A program made the translations under genes and the position numbers. From Streptomyces sp. NBC_01224 (GTDB lineage: Bacteria > Actinomycetota > Actinomycetes > Streptomycetales > Streptomycetaceae): a stretch of DNA of 64,000 nt. This document shows positions 34,706 through 43,674 of the stretch, piece by piece. Within the stretch, counting starts at the first letter, position 1, and each line of letters starts with the position of its first letter. A model generated the notes under the pieces. That model had not been told where the DNA came from and did not search any database. It worked only from the letters and a program-made list of their open reading frames with translations. The stretch lies in assembly GCF_036002945.1 (NCBI RefSeq), contig NZ_CP108529.1, positions 5,823,001-5,887,000 of the forward strand, read 5' to 3'.

Positions 34706-35074
34706 TTCTGGTGAACCCCGGCCCGTCCTTCCCGTTGCCCCCGGCGCCCCGTGATGGTGCGTCGGGTTCGGAGAAAGAACGCGGATACGCCCCCGGCGGC
34801 CCTCACTGCGAGAGACCCCGTTCACCTTCCGGCGGGCGGTCCGGCGTGAATCGGGGATGACCAAGACCGCTCCCGGGGGCGGGCGGAAATGCGGCGCGGG
34901 CGTGCCGACCCGGTGTGACCGGCGAGGCGAGTCTTCCTCAATAAGCCCTTGGCCTGCGCCTTTTCGGGACGGCGTGAGTCCTCGGTCGGTGCCCGCGGGA
35001 TATGGCAAGACTTGGACGGGACACGGTCTCGTGACTTGAAGGACACACTCGGGCAACGGAAGCGTCTTCAACTC

Positions 35075-35104
35075 TTGACACTCACCCCCTCAAGGCAGGA
35101 ACCT
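35075..35104 (+). promoter_or_regulatory. Probable cebE promoter
   Basis: TTGACA (35075-35080) is followed after 17-18 bases by a weak -10 (GAACCT). The CebR operator begins 16 bases further, where a repressor would block elongation. Confidence 0.5.
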
Positions 35105-35119
35105 TCCGACATCGACGCA

Positions 35120-35133
35120 TGGGAGCGCTCCCA
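35120..35133. promoter_or_regulatory. CebR operator before cebE
   Basis: TGGGAGCGCTCCCA is a perfect 14-bp CebR box. In Streptomyces cellobiose or cellotriose frees CebR from this site. Confidence 0.92.
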
Positions 35134-35266
35134 CATCGTGCGGGGATTCCCCGCTCGAACGGCACTGCCCGTGTCCTCCCCCCTGAACCAGTCGGCACCC
35201 GCACTCACCAGCGCGTATGCCACGCAGTCAGAACGCCAGTCCCACCCTGGAACAAGGAGTAGTGGA

Positions 35267-36595
35267 ATGCGTATCACCCGCACCGTCGCCGGCCGGAGCC
35301 GCAGAGTCGCGGTTCTGGTCACCACGGGCCTGACAGTCTCGGCCCTGTTGCTGACCGGCTGCAGCAGCGATTCGGATTCATCGGACAACACGGGCTCCGA
35401 TGCGAACGGGAAGATCACGCTGACCGTCGCCGACTTCGGGCAGTTCGGCTACAAGGAAGCCGGTCTCTTCGCCAAGTACCACGAGCTGCACCCGAACATC
35501 ACGGTCAAGGAAAGCGCCACGGCCGACGAGAAGGTCTACTACCCCAAGTTCCTCCAGCAGCTCAACACGGGCAGCGGCCTGGCCGACGTGCAGGGCATCG
35601 AGGTCGGCCGCGTCAAGGAGCTCGTCGAAACCAAGTCGGACGCGTTCGCCGACCTCAGTGGCGTTGTTCCAGCCGACCAGTGGGTCGGCTGGAAGGCCCT
35701 TCAGGCCACCGCCGACGACGGCAAGGTCATCGGAGCCGGCACCGACATCGGCCCGATGTCGCTCTGCTACCGGCGCGACCTGTTCGAGCAGGCCGGCCTG
35801 TCGGCCGACCGCGCCGACGTGGCCAAGAAGGTCGCCGGCGGCTGGGCGGACTACCTCAAGCTCGGCGAGGAGTACAAGAAGAAGGCCCCCAAGGGCACCT
35901 TCTACATGGACTCCGCCAGCGCCATGTACAACGGTGTGGTCTCCTCGAGCGAGGAGCAGTACTACGCCAAGGACGGCAAGGCGATCTACAAGGACAGCGC
36001 CGGCGTCAAGGCGGGCTGGGACCTCGCAGCCGAAGCCGCCAAGAAGCAACTGAGCCAGGGCCTGCCCCAGTTCAGCAACCAGTGGCAGGCGGCCCTGCGC
36101 AAGGGCACCATCGCCACCGTGGCCTGCCCCGCCTGGATGGCTGCCCAGATCTCCACGTACGCCGGTGACTCGTTCAAGGGCAAGTGGGACATCGCCCACG
36201 CCCCGGGTTCGACCGCGGCCAACTGGGGCGGCTCGTTCCTGTCCGTGCCCGCGAAGGGCAAGCACGTCAAGGAGGCCGGTGAGCTCATCAAGTGGCTGAC
36301 CGCGCCGGAGCAGCAGGCCGCCGTGTTCAAGGCGGCCGGTCTCTTCCCGTCCAACAAGGGTGCCTACGAACTGCCCGACGTGAAGAACGCCAAGCTCGAG
36401 TACTTCAACAACGCTCCGATCGGTGAGATCTACGCCGACGAGGCGGCCGTCATCCCCGCAGCCGTGCTCGGCCCGAAGGACGGCGTCATCAAGGACACCA
36501 TCTCCACCCAGATCAACAACATGGAGCAGCGGGGCACCAGCCCGGACGACGCCTGGGACGCCGCCACCAAGGCGATCGACAAGGTGATCGGCTGA
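35267..36595 (+). CDS. cebE: Cellobiose/cellotriose-binding lipoprotein
   Basis: The solute-binding protein of the cello-oligosaccharide ABC importer, held outside the membrane by a lipid. It has 442 residues from the ATG at 35267 (AGGAG before it). The signal peptide ends in the lipobox LLLTGCSSDSD, with the lipidated Cys near residue 28. The mature part is an SBP family 1 fold: LTVADFGQFGYKEAGLFAKY, then DVQGIEVGRVKELVETK and the C-terminal IGEIYADEAAVIPAAVLGPK. The operon order cebE-cebF-cebG-bglC with a CebR box identifies it. The energy-providing ATPase (MsiK) is encoded elsewhere in Streptomyces. Confidence 0.93.
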   Translation: MRITRTVAGRSRRVAVLVTTGLTVSALLLTGCSSDSDSSDNTGSDANGKITLTVADFGQFGYKEAGLFAKYHELHPNITVKESATADEKVYYPKFLQQLNTGSGLADVQGIEVGRVKELVETKSDAFADLSGVVPADQWVGWKALQATADDGKVIGAGTDIGPMSLCYRRDLFEQAGLSADRADVAKKVAGGWADYLKLGEEYKKKAPKGTFYMDSASAMYNGVVSSSEEQYYAKDGKAIYKDSAGVKAGWDLAAEAAKKQLSQGLPQFSNQWQAALRKGTIATVACPAWMAAQISTYAGDSFKGKWDIAHAPGSTAANWGGSFLSVPAKGKHVKEAGELIKWLTAPEQQAAVFKAAGLFPSNKGAYELPDVKNAKLEYFNNAPIGEIYADEAAVIPAAVLGPKDGVIKDTISTQINNMEQRGTSPDDAWDAATKAIDKVIG

Positions 36596-36763
36596 TCCTC
36601 GCCGATGCGGGCGGCAGGGGGCGTACTCCGAGCCCCAGGCCGCCCGCACCGGTGCCGGCTCCCATGCCGGCCCGTGCACGGATTCCGACACCTCCGCCGG
36701 ACCTGATCAAAAGTCCGGCCTGCTCCTGCGGTGTCGGCACACCCCAGGGAAGGACTCCCGCCT

Positions 36764-37762
36764 GTGGCAACCTCCACCCCCATCCGGGATGCGCATGGCT
36801 CCCGGCCCGGCCGCCGCGCTCCGAAGCCCGTGTCCTCCAGCCGTCAGGCCTGGCGCAGCCGACTGTGGCGATTCGACGACAAGGCGTCGCCGTACGCGTA
36901 CATCGCCCCCTTCTTCCTCGTCTTCGGCGCCTTCGGGCTCTACCCGCTCCTGTACACCGGCTGGATCGCTCTGCACCGAGTGGAGATGACCGGGCTCGAC
37001 CAGATGGAGTGGGTCGGCTGGGAGAACTTCAGCAGGATTCTGCAGGACTCCGAATTCTGGACGGCCGTCAGCAACACCTTCCTCATCGGTGTCATGTCGA
37101 CGGTCCCGCAGCTGATGGTCGCGCTGGGCCTGGCCCACCTGCTGAACTACAAGCTGCGCGCCAGCACCTTTTGGCGAACGGTGATTCTCACTCCGTACGC
37201 CACCTCCGTGGCCTCCGCCGCCCTTGTCTTCGCTCTTGTCTTCCGCGCCGATGGCGGCCTGCTGAACTGGGCCCTGGACTTCATCGGTCTCGGCGACACC
37301 AATTGGGCCAACGGGCACTGGTCGTCAAAGATCGCCATCTCGATCATCGTGATCTGGCGTTGGACGGGCTACAACACCCTGATCTACCTGGCCGCGATGC
37401 AGGCCGTCCCGTCCGATCTGTACGAGGCCGCCTCGCTCGACGGAGCCTCGCGCTGGCAGCAGTTCCGCAATGTGACGATTCCCGCGCTGCGGCCGACGAT
37501 CCTCTTCACGATCGTGATCTCGACCATCGGCTCCATGCAGCTGTTCGGTGAACCTCTGCTGCTGGAAGGCGGCACCCTCGGAGCGCAGGGCGGCAACGAG
37601 AACCAGTACGAGACGCTCAGCATCTACCTCTACAACTACGGCTGGAATCTCGGGCATCTCGGTCCGGCCGCCGCAGTCGCCTGGGCCATGCTCGCCCTGC
37701 TGCTGCTCATTGCCGCGATCAACTGGCTCATCGGCCGCGTCATGCGCAAGACCGCGGCCTGA
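36764..37762 (+). CDS. cebF: Cello-oligosaccharide ABC transporter permease
   Basis: An inner-membrane permease of 332 residues. I chose the GTG at 36764 (AAGGA before it); an earlier in-frame start at 36731 is possible. Six helices are predicted after a basic 40-residue tail, the first being AYIAPFFLVFGAFGLYPLLY. The EAA loop that meets the ATPase is EAASLDGASRWQQFRNVTIP (about 225-245). It belongs to the MalF-like carbohydrate permeases. The gap of 168 bases to cebE is longer than usual, but no terminator is evident. Confidence 0.92.
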   Translation: MATSTPIRDAHGSRPGRRAPKPVSSSRQAWRSRLWRFDDKASPYAYIAPFFLVFGAFGLYPLLYTGWIALHRVEMTGLDQMEWVGWENFSRILQDSEFWTAVSNTFLIGVMSTVPQLMVALGLAHLLNYKLRASTFWRTVILTPYATSVASAALVFALVFRADGGLLNWALDFIGLGDTNWANGHWSSKIAISIIVIWRWTGYNTLIYLAAMQAVPSDLYEAASLDGASRWQQFRNVTIPALRPTILFTIVISTIGSMQLFGEPLLLEGGTLGAQGGNENQYETLSIYLYNYGWNLGHLGPAAAVAWAMLALLLLIAAINWLIGRVMRKTAA

Positions 37763-37777
37763 CCGGGAGCGATACCC

Positions 37778-38698
37778 ATGACCACGACCAGCCCCATCAC
37801 CGCTCCGGATCGCCGCGTCCCCAAGGCCGCCGCCCGCAGCGAAGCCCCAGGCCGCCGCCGGTTCAAGCCCGGCGCGGGCCGCCAGCACCACGCCGGCCCC
37901 TTCGCCTACTTCGCCCTCGCCGTCGTCGGCATCGGCTCCCTCTTCCCGCTGTACTGGACACTCGTCGCCGCGTCCCGTACTCAGAATGAGGTGCTGGACA
38001 CCACCCCGCCGTTCATCCCCGGCGGCAACCTGTTCAACAACCTCGAAGCGGCCTGGGAACAGGCCCACCTCGGCAAGGCCATCTGGAACACGCTCATCGT
38101 GTCCGCCAGTATCACCGCGGCGACGCTCTTCTTCTGCACGCTGGCCGGCTACGCCTTCGCCAAGATGCGCTTCAGGGGCCGCGGAGCGCTGATGACAGCG
38201 GTCATCGCCACGCTCACGATCCCGCCGCAACTCAGCGTCGTACCGCTGTTCATGATGATGTCCGACATCGGCTGGGGCGGAAAGCTGGAGTCGGTGATCT
38301 TCCCGACGCTGGTGAGCGCGTTCGGGGTGTTCTTCATGCGGCAGTACCTGAGCGAGGCGCTGCCCTACGAACTCATCGAGGCCGCCAGGGTCGACGGCGC
38401 GAACAACATCCGCATCGTGCGGAGCATCGTGCTCCCCGTGGCCCGCCCGGCCATGATGGTGCTCGGCATGCTCACCTTCGTCCAGGCGTGGAACGACTTC
38501 TTCTGGCCGTACCTCGCCCTGAACCAGGAGAACCCCACGCTCCAGGTGGCCCTCGGCCAGCTGAGCGCCTCCTACGTCCCCGACCAGAGCATCGTGATGG
38601 CGGGCGCGCTGATCAGCACGCTGCCGCTGCTCGTGGTCTTCGTGATCTTCGGCAAGCAGATCGTCGGGGGGATCATGTCCGGCGCCGTCAAGGGGTGA
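37778..38698 (+). CDS. cebG: Cello-oligosaccharide ABC transporter permease
   Basis: The second permease of the importer, 306 residues from the ATG at 37778 (GGGAG nine bases before). Six helices begin with FAYFALAVVGIGSLFPLYWT. The EAA loop is EAARVDGANNIRIVRSIVLP (about 205-225). It is of MalG type and starts 15 bases after cebF, so the two form a heterodimeric channel. An Arg/His-rich N-terminal tail of about 40 residues is cytoplasmic. Confidence 0.92.
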   Translation: MTTTSPITAPDRRVPKAAARSEAPGRRRFKPGAGRQHHAGPFAYFALAVVGIGSLFPLYWTLVAASRTQNEVLDTTPPFIPGGNLFNNLEAAWEQAHLGKAIWNTLIVSASITAATLFFCTLAGYAFAKMRFRGRGALMTAVIATLTIPPQLSVVPLFMMMSDIGWGGKLESVIFPTLVSAFGVFFMRQYLSEALPYELIEAARVDGANNIRIVRSIVLPVARPAMMVLGMLTFVQAWNDFFWPYLALNQENPTLQVALGQLSASYVPDQSIVMAGALISTLPLLVVFVIFGKQIVGGIMSGAVKG

Positions 38699-38806
38699 CA
38701 CCGAGTCACCCGCCCTCCCCCGGACGCCCATACGGCCTGTTCCCTGACCGCAGGCCGTACGGGCCCCCGGAGCTCCACCCCTTACCTGCCCCTGTTCGTC
38801 CACCTC

Positions 38807-38820
38807 TGGGAGCGCTCCCG
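38807..38820. promoter_or_regulatory. CebR operator overlapping the bglC ribosome site
   Basis: TGGGAGCGCTCCCG matches the box at 13 of 14 bases. It ends one base before the bglC start codon, so its GGGAG also serves as the Shine-Dalgarno sequence. Confidence 0.85.
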
Positions 38821-38821
38821 C

Positions 38822-40285
38822 ATGACTGCTGTACGACCCGACATCGCCCCTAAGCAGGCGCCCGAGGCGGCGGACTTTCCGACCGGTTTCGTCTGGGGGG
38901 CGGCCACCGCCGCCTACCAGGTCGAGGGCGGCGCTGCCGAGGACGGCCGCACCCCTTCCATCTGGGACACCTTCAGCCGCACTCCGGGCAAGGTCCGCAA
39001 CGGTGACACCGGAGACATCGCCGCCGACCACTACCACCGCTACCGCGACGACGTGGCGCTGATGAAGCAGCTCGGGCTGAAGGCCTACCGCTTCTCCGTC
39101 TCCTGGTCCCGGGTGCAGCCCACCGGCCGCGGCCCCGCCGTCGAACGCGGACTGGACTTCTACCGCAGGCTCGTCGACGAGCTCCTCGAAGCGGGCATCG
39201 CTCCCGTCGCCACCCTCTACCACTGGGACCTGCCCCAGGAGCTGGAGGACGCCGGCGGCTGGCCGCAGCGGGTGACCGCCGAGCGCTTCGCCGACTACGC
39301 CGCCATCGTGGCCGGCGCCCTCGGCGACCGCGTCGGCACCTGGACCACCTTCAACGAGCCGTGGTGCTCGGCCTTCCTCGGTTACGGCTCCGGCGTGCAC
39401 GCCCCCGGCCGCACCGAGCCGGCCTCCGCCCTGCGCGCGGCCCACCATCTCAACCTCGCCCACGGCCGGGCGATCGAGGTTCTGCGCAACCAACTCCCCG
39501 CTACCGCGCAGACCTCGGTCACCCTCAACCTCCATCAGGTCCGCCCGCTGACCGACAGCGCGGCCGACGCGGACGCCGCCCGCCGGATCGACGCGGTGGG
39601 CAACCGGGTCTTCACCGGCCCGATGCTGCACGGCGCGTACCCCGAGGACCTGATCGCCGACACCTCGCACCTGGTGGACTGGTCGAAGCTGGTCCACGAC
39701 GGCGACCTGGCCGCCATCTCCCGCCCGATCGACGTCCTGGGCGTCAACTACTACACACCGACGCTGGTCTCCACGCCCGCGGACGGTTCCGGCGACTCGC
39801 GCGACGACGGTCACGGCAACAGCGACCACTCCCCGTGGCCCGGCTCCGAGCATGTCGCCTTCCACCTCTCCGAGGGCAAGAAGCGCACCGCGATGAACTG
39901 GGCGATCGACCCCGACGGGCTGTACAACCTGCTCATCGACGTCGCCCGGGACCACCCGGGCGTGCCGCTGATGGTCACCGAGAACGGCGCGGCCTTCGAC
40001 GACTATGTCTCGCCCGAGGGCCTGGTGGAGGACCCCGAGCGGATCGAGTACCTGCGCGGCCACCTCGACGCCGTACAGCGAGCCGTGGCGGACGGCGCGG
40101 ACGTACGCGGCTACTTCCTGTGGTCCCTGATGGACAACTTCGAGTGGGCATACGGGTACTCCAAGCGCTTCGGCGCCGTCTACGTCGACTACGCCACCCA
40201 GCGCCGCATCCCCAAGGCGAGCGCCCGCTGGTACGCCGACGTCATCCGCCGCCACGCACTGCCCCCGGCCACCGACCTCGCCTGA
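38822..40285 (+). CDS. bglC: GH1 beta-glucosidase
   Basis: An intracellular beta-glucosidase of 487 residues that splits imported cellobiose to glucose. It starts at the ATG at 38822. The family 1 barrel begins FPTGFVWGAATAAYQVEGGA. The acid/base glutamate lies in TTFNEPWCS (about residue 178) and the nucleophile in MVTENGAAFDD (about 387). The aglycone-side FLWSLMDNFEWAYGYSKRFG is near the C-terminus. There is no signal peptide, as expected for BglC. The hydrolysis lowers the inducer of CebR, giving feedback. Confidence 0.95.
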   Translation: MTAVRPDIAPKQAPEAADFPTGFVWGAATAAYQVEGGAAEDGRTPSIWDTFSRTPGKVRNGDTGDIAADHYHRYRDDVALMKQLGLKAYRFSVSWSRVQPTGRGPAVERGLDFYRRLVDELLEAGIAPVATLYHWDLPQELEDAGGWPQRVTAERFADYAAIVAGALGDRVGTWTTFNEPWCSAFLGYGSGVHAPGRTEPASALRAAHHLNLAHGRAIEVLRNQLPATAQTSVTLNLHQVRPLTDSAADADAARRIDAVGNRVFTGPMLHGAYPEDLIADTSHLVDWSKLVHDGDLAAISRPIDVLGVNYYTPTLVSTPADGSGDSRDDGHGNSDHSPWPGSEHVAFHLSEGKKRTAMNWAIDPDGLYNLLIDVARDHPGVPLMVTENGAAFDDYVSPEGLVEDPERIEYLRGHLDAVQRAVADGADVRGYFLWSLMDNFEWAYGYSKRFGAVYVDYATQRRIPKASARWYADVIRRHALPPATDLA

Positions 40286-40306
40286 GAGCGACAGGCACCC
40301 CCTCCC

Positions 40307-40333
40307 GAGACCCGGCAGCCCGTGCCGGGTCTC
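40307..40333 (+). terminator. Terminator of the cebEFG-bglC operon
   Basis: An 11-bp stem (GAGACCCGGCA) with a five-base loop lies 21 bases after the bglC stop. Confidence 0.8.
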
Positions 40334-40389
40334 CGTCATTTCCGCCCGCTTTCGGGGGCCGGGGAACCCGGCTCGGTACCCTCGTAGTA

Positions 40390-40403
40390 TGGGAGCGCTC
40401 CCA
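40390..40403. promoter_or_regulatory. CebR operator before cebR
   Basis: TGGGAGCGCTCCCA is a perfect box 113 bases before the cebR start, so autoregulation is likely. Confidence 0.9.
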
Positions 40404-40515
40404 TTTCTGATGCTGCGGAGAGGTCGCCGGGCCCGGACGAGTGTCAAGGGATCCAGCACCAGGACTTGGTTCGGTTATCCGACTGTGAGAAATTGACCGC
40501 GAACGGGAGGCAGCC

Positions 40516-41547
40516 ATGACGGCAGCGCGAGTACGGAGCGGCGGGCGGCCCACGCTCGAAGAGGTCGCGGCACGGGCGGGGGTGGGGCGCGGCACGGCCT
40601 CGCGAGTCATCAACGGCTCCCCACGGGTCAGCGCGCACACCCGCGAGGCGGTGGAGGCGGCCGTCGCCGAACTGGGGTACGTGCCCAATCGCGCGGCCCG
40701 CGCGCTCGCCGGGAACCGTACCGACGCCATCGCCCTCGTCGTGCCGGAGCCGGAGACCCGCTTCTTCGCCGAGCCGTACTTCTCCGACATCGTCCGTGGT
40801 GTCGGCGCGGCGCTCGCAGACACCGACATGCAGCTGCTGCTCACCCTCGTCGGCAGCGACCGTGAGCGCCGGCGGCTGGCCCAGTATCTGACCGCACACC
40901 GCGTCGACGGCGTGCTGCTGGTCTCCGTCCACGCCGACGACCCGCTCCCGGACCTGCTGGAGCAGCTCGGCATGCCGGCCGTGATGAGCGGCCGCAGATC
41001 CGCCTCGGAACCGCTCGCCTCGGTCGACTCCGACAACTTCGAGGGCGCCCGCGCAGCCGTCGACCACCTGATCTCCCGGGGCCGCCGCTCCATCGCCACG
41101 ATCACCGGGCGCCTCGATGTCTACGGTGCCCGGCGCCGCCTCGACGGCTACCGCAAGGCGGTCTCCGCGGCCGGTCTCGGACCGGACGAGCAGCTGATCG
41201 CCCCCGCCGACTTCACCGAGGAAGGCGGCGCACAGGCCATGCGAGACCTGCTCGCCCGCCGCCCCGACGTCGACGCGGTCTTCGCCGCCTCCGACGTCAT
41301 GGCCGCAGGGGCCCGCCAGGTGCTGCGCGAGGCCGGCCGGCGTATCCCGGACGATGTGGCTCTCATCGGCTTCGACGACTCGGCCGTGGCCCGTCACATG
41401 GACCCGGCGCTCACCAGCGTGCGCCAGCCGATAGAGGAGATGGGCCGCACGATGGCCCGCGTACTGCTCCAGGAGATCGCGGGCGAGAACCAGGAGCGTC
41501 CGCAGATCGTGCTCCCCACGGAACTGATTGTCCGCGACTCCTCGTGA
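40516..41547 (+). CDS. cebR: LacI-family cellobiose repressor
   Basis: A 343-residue repressor from the ATG at 40516 (GGGAGG before it). The helix-turn-helix (about residues 11-35) is TLEEVAARAGVGRGTASRVI, followed by the hinge helix YVPNRAARALAGN. The periplasmic-binding-like effector domain (about 65-340) includes DVDAVFAASDVMAAGARQVL and ALIGFDDSAVARHMDPALTS. It binds the three boxes listed here and releases them with cello-oligosaccharides. The terminator at 41590 ends the unit. Confidence 0.93.
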   Translation: MTAARVRSGGRPTLEEVAARAGVGRGTASRVINGSPRVSAHTREAVEAAVAELGYVPNRAARALAGNRTDAIALVVPEPETRFFAEPYFSDIVRGVGAALADTDMQLLLTLVGSDRERRRLAQYLTAHRVDGVLLVSVHADDPLPDLLEQLGMPAVMSGRRSASEPLASVDSDNFEGARAAVDHLISRGRRSIATITGRLDVYGARRRLDGYRKAVSAAGLGPDEQLIAPADFTEEGGAQAMRDLLARRPDVDAVFAASDVMAAGARQVLREAGRRIPDDVALIGFDDSAVARHMDPALTSVRQPIEEMGRTMARVLLQEIAGENQERPQIVLPTELIVRDSS

Positions 41548-41589
41548 CGACCGTCACACGGCCGCCGGTGAGGGTGGCTCAGGCATGAG

Positions 41590-41618
41590 AAGGGCCCCGG
41601 TCATTGACCGGGGCCCTT
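41590..41618. terminator. Bidirectional terminator (cebR / tRNA-His)
   Basis: A near-perfect 14-bp stem (AAGGGCCCCGGTCA) with a tiny loop, A/T-flanked, lies between convergent units. Confidence 0.88.
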
Positions 41619-41626
41619 CCCTTCAG

Positions 41627-41700
41627 GGTGAGTAACGGGACTCGAACCCGCGACATCCTGGACCACAACCAGGTGCTCTACCATCTGAGCTATACCCACC
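41627..41700 (-). tRNA. tRNA-His (anticodon GTG)
   Basis: A cloverleaf with acceptor GTGGGTA/TACTCAC, D-arm TAGCTCAGATGG, anticodon GTG and T-loop TTCGAGT. An encoded extra G at -1 pairs with the discriminator C, as is usual for tRNA-His. CCA is not encoded. Confidence 0.97.
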
Positions 41701-41826
41701 ATGCCCGGTCTTTTTTCCGACCGGCCGAGAAAAAGTGTACAGGGTCCGAGAGGGTGCTCGCGCCCCAGTTGTTCAGCCGCTGATCCCGGCCCCCGAAAGG
41801 CCCATGACCAGCGGCTTCGCAACGTC

Positions 41827-42429
41827 CTACGGCGTGGGCGGCGCGATACGTGCCGCGATCGCCTTGGCGCGCTCCGAGTCCGGACCGGGCTGCGGCACGA
41901 AGATCGCCTCGCGGTAGTAACGCAGCTCCGTGATGGAGTCACGGATGTCCGCGAGCGCCCGGTGGTTGCCGTTCTTGTCCGGACTGTTGAAGTACGCCCT
42001 CGGGTACCAGCGGCGCGCCAGCTCCTTGACCGAGGACACATCGACGATCCGGTAGTGGAGGTAGCCCTCCAGGGCCGACATGTCCCGCGCCAGGAAGCCG
42101 CGGTCGGTGGAGACCGAGTTCCCGCAGAGCGGGGCCTTGCCGGGCTCCTTCACATGCTCGCGGACATAGGCCAGCACCTGGGCCTCGGCGTCGGCCAGGG
42201 TGGTGCCCTGGGCCAGCTCGTCGAGGAGACCCGAGGCGGTGTGCATTTGGCGCACCACCTCGGGCATCGTCTCCAGGGCCGCGTCCGGTGGGCGGATCAC
42301 GATGTCCACCCCTTCGCCGAGCACGTTCAGCTCCGAGTCGGTGACCAGTGCGGCCACCTCGATGAGTGCGTCTTCCGTCAACGAGAGCCCGGTCATCTCG
42401 CAGTCGATCCACACCATGCGATCGTTCAT
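41827..42429 (-). CDS. orn: Oligoribonuclease
   Basis: A 3'-5' exonuclease of 200 residues that removes the last di- to pentanucleotides in RNA decay, including pGpG from c-di-GMP turnover. The start is the ATG at 42429. DEDDh residues are visible in MVWIDCEMTGLSLTEDALIE (Exo I, residues 5-24), CGNSVSTDRGFLARDM (Exo II, about 105) and GNHRALADIRDSITEL (Exo III with the His, about 157). The gene is known as ornA downstream of adpA in S. griseus and S. coelicolor, and its loss slows aerial growth there. It starts ten bases after the adpA stop. Confidence 0.95.
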   Translation of the reverse strand: MNDRMVWIDCEMTGLSLTEDALIEVAALVTDSELNVLGEGVDIVIRPPDAALETMPEVVRQMHTASGLLDELAQGTTLADAEAQVLAYVREHVKEPGKAPLCGNSVSTDRGFLARDMSALEGYLHYRIVDVSSVKELARRWYPRAYFNSPDKNGNHRALADIRDSITELRYYREAIFVPQPGPDSERAKAIAARIAPPTP

Positions 42430-42438
42430 GGCTCCACC

Positions 42439-43674
42439 CTACGGGGCACTCCGTTGGCCCGGCAGGGTCGGGCGCCCGGTGGAGTACGCGTCGGGGCCCG
42501 GTTTCCCGTGCTCCGGCTGCCCCGCCCCGACCGTCGCCGACGTGACGGCATGCGGACCCGGTGGGGTGGCCGCAGCCGTGGCACGCCGGCCCGCCGAGGC
42601 TCCCTGCGCGGGCACGATCGGCTCGATCGCCGGGGCGTGGGCCTCCGCGCCACCGCCCTGCGGACGGCGGGCCCGGTATGCGGCCCGGTACGCGGCGGGG
42701 GAGGAGCCCAGCTGGCGCCGGAAGTGTCCGCGCAGCGCGACCGGCGAGCGGAAGCCGCAGCGGCCCGCGACCTCGTCGACCGAGTACTCGGACGTCTCCA
42801 GCAGCCGCTGCGCCTGCAGCACCCGCTGGGTGATCAGCCACTGGAGCGGTGCGCTGCCGGTGAGCGAGCGGAACCTCCGGTCAAAGGTCCGCCTGCTCAT
42901 GTAGGCGCGCGCGGCCAGCGTCTCCACGTCGAACTGCTCGTGGAGATGCTCCAGCGCCCAGGCCACGACCTCGGCGAGCGGGTCGGAGCCGATCTCCTCG
43001 GGTAAAGACCTGTCGAGGTAGCGCTCCTGACCGCCACTGCGCCGCGGCGGCACGACGAGCCGGCGGGCCAGTGCCCCGGCGGCTTCCGTGCCGTGGTCCG
43101 TGCGGACGATGTGCAGACAGAGATCGATCCCGGCCGCCGTCCCGGCGGAGGTGAGCACATCGCCGTCGTCGACGAAGAGCTCACGCGGATCGACATGCAC
43201 CGACGGATAGCGCTTGGCCAGCGTCGGCGCGTACATCCAGTGCGTGGTCGCCGGGCGACCGTCCAGCAGACCGGCGGCGGCGAGCACGAACGCGCCGGTG
43301 CACAGCCCGACGATGCGGGCCCCTTCCTCGTGGGCGCGGCGCAGCGCGTCCAGCGCTTCTGCGGGCGGCGGCGAGGTGATCGAACGCCAGGCGGGCACCA
43401 CGACGGTGCCTGCCCTGCTGATCGCCTCCAGCCCGTAGGGCGCGGTCAGTTCGAGTCCCCCGGTGGTCCGCAGCGGCCCCTCTTCCCCGCCGCAGACGAG
43501 GAGTCGGTAGCGCGGAACTCCCGCGTCCTGGCGGTCGATTCCGAACACGGAGAGCGGGATCGAGCTCTCGAAGATGGGGCCGCCGCTGAACAGCAGTACG
43601 GCGACGACTTCTCGTCGTCGTCGTCCACTGAGCTTCCGTACAGCCTCCGTTGCGGCGGCGGAGTCCTGGCTCAT
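42439..43674 (-). CDS. adpA: Developmental regulator AdpA (DJ-1/PfpI + AraC HTH)
   Basis: The central activator of morphological and secondary-metabolite genes, 411 residues. The N-terminal DJ-1/PfpI-type dimer domain (about 22-195) contains GLCTGAFVLAAAG with Cys125. The C-terminal AraC-type double helix-turn-helix (about 238-340) has DVETLAARAYMSRRTFDRRF and SVDEVAGRCGFRSPVALRGH. Codon 224, in the linker (DRSLPEE), is TTA at 43003-43005, which needs the bldA tRNA; this is the known control point of adpA. The C-terminal 70 residues are variable. It is followed closely by orn. Confidence 0.96.
   Translation of the reverse strand: MSQDSAAATEAVRKLSGRRRREVVAVLLFSGGPIFESSIPLSVFGIDRQDAGVPRYRLLVCGGEEGPLRTTGGLELTAPYGLEAISRAGTVVVPAWRSITSPPPAEALDALRRAHEEGARIVGLCTGAFVLAAAGLLDGRPATTHWMYAPTLAKRYPSVHVDPRELFVDDGDVLTSAGTAAGIDLCLHIVRTDHGTEAAGALARRLVVPPRRSGGQERYLDRSLPEEIGSDPLAEVVAWALEHLHEQFDVETLAARAYMSRRTFDRRFRSLTGSAPLQWLITQRVLQAQRLLETSEYSVDEVAGRCGFRSPVALRGHFRRQLGSSPAAYRAAYRARRPQGGGAEAHAPAIEPIVPAQGASAGRRATAAATPPGPHAVTSATVGAGQPEHGKPGPDAYSTGRPTLPGQRSAP

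Larger units (their letters stand above)
34706..35266. other. Control region of the cellobiose operon
   Basis: About 560 bases without a supported gene. The right end holds a promoter-like TTGACA, the CebR box and the cebE leader. The left 350 bases show nothing I can name. Confidence 0.6.

Noticed and set aside
37325..40459. 1044-codon open frame on the minus strand
   Set aside because: It is antisense to cebF, cebG and bglC; composition is Gly/Val/Arg-rich with no domain.
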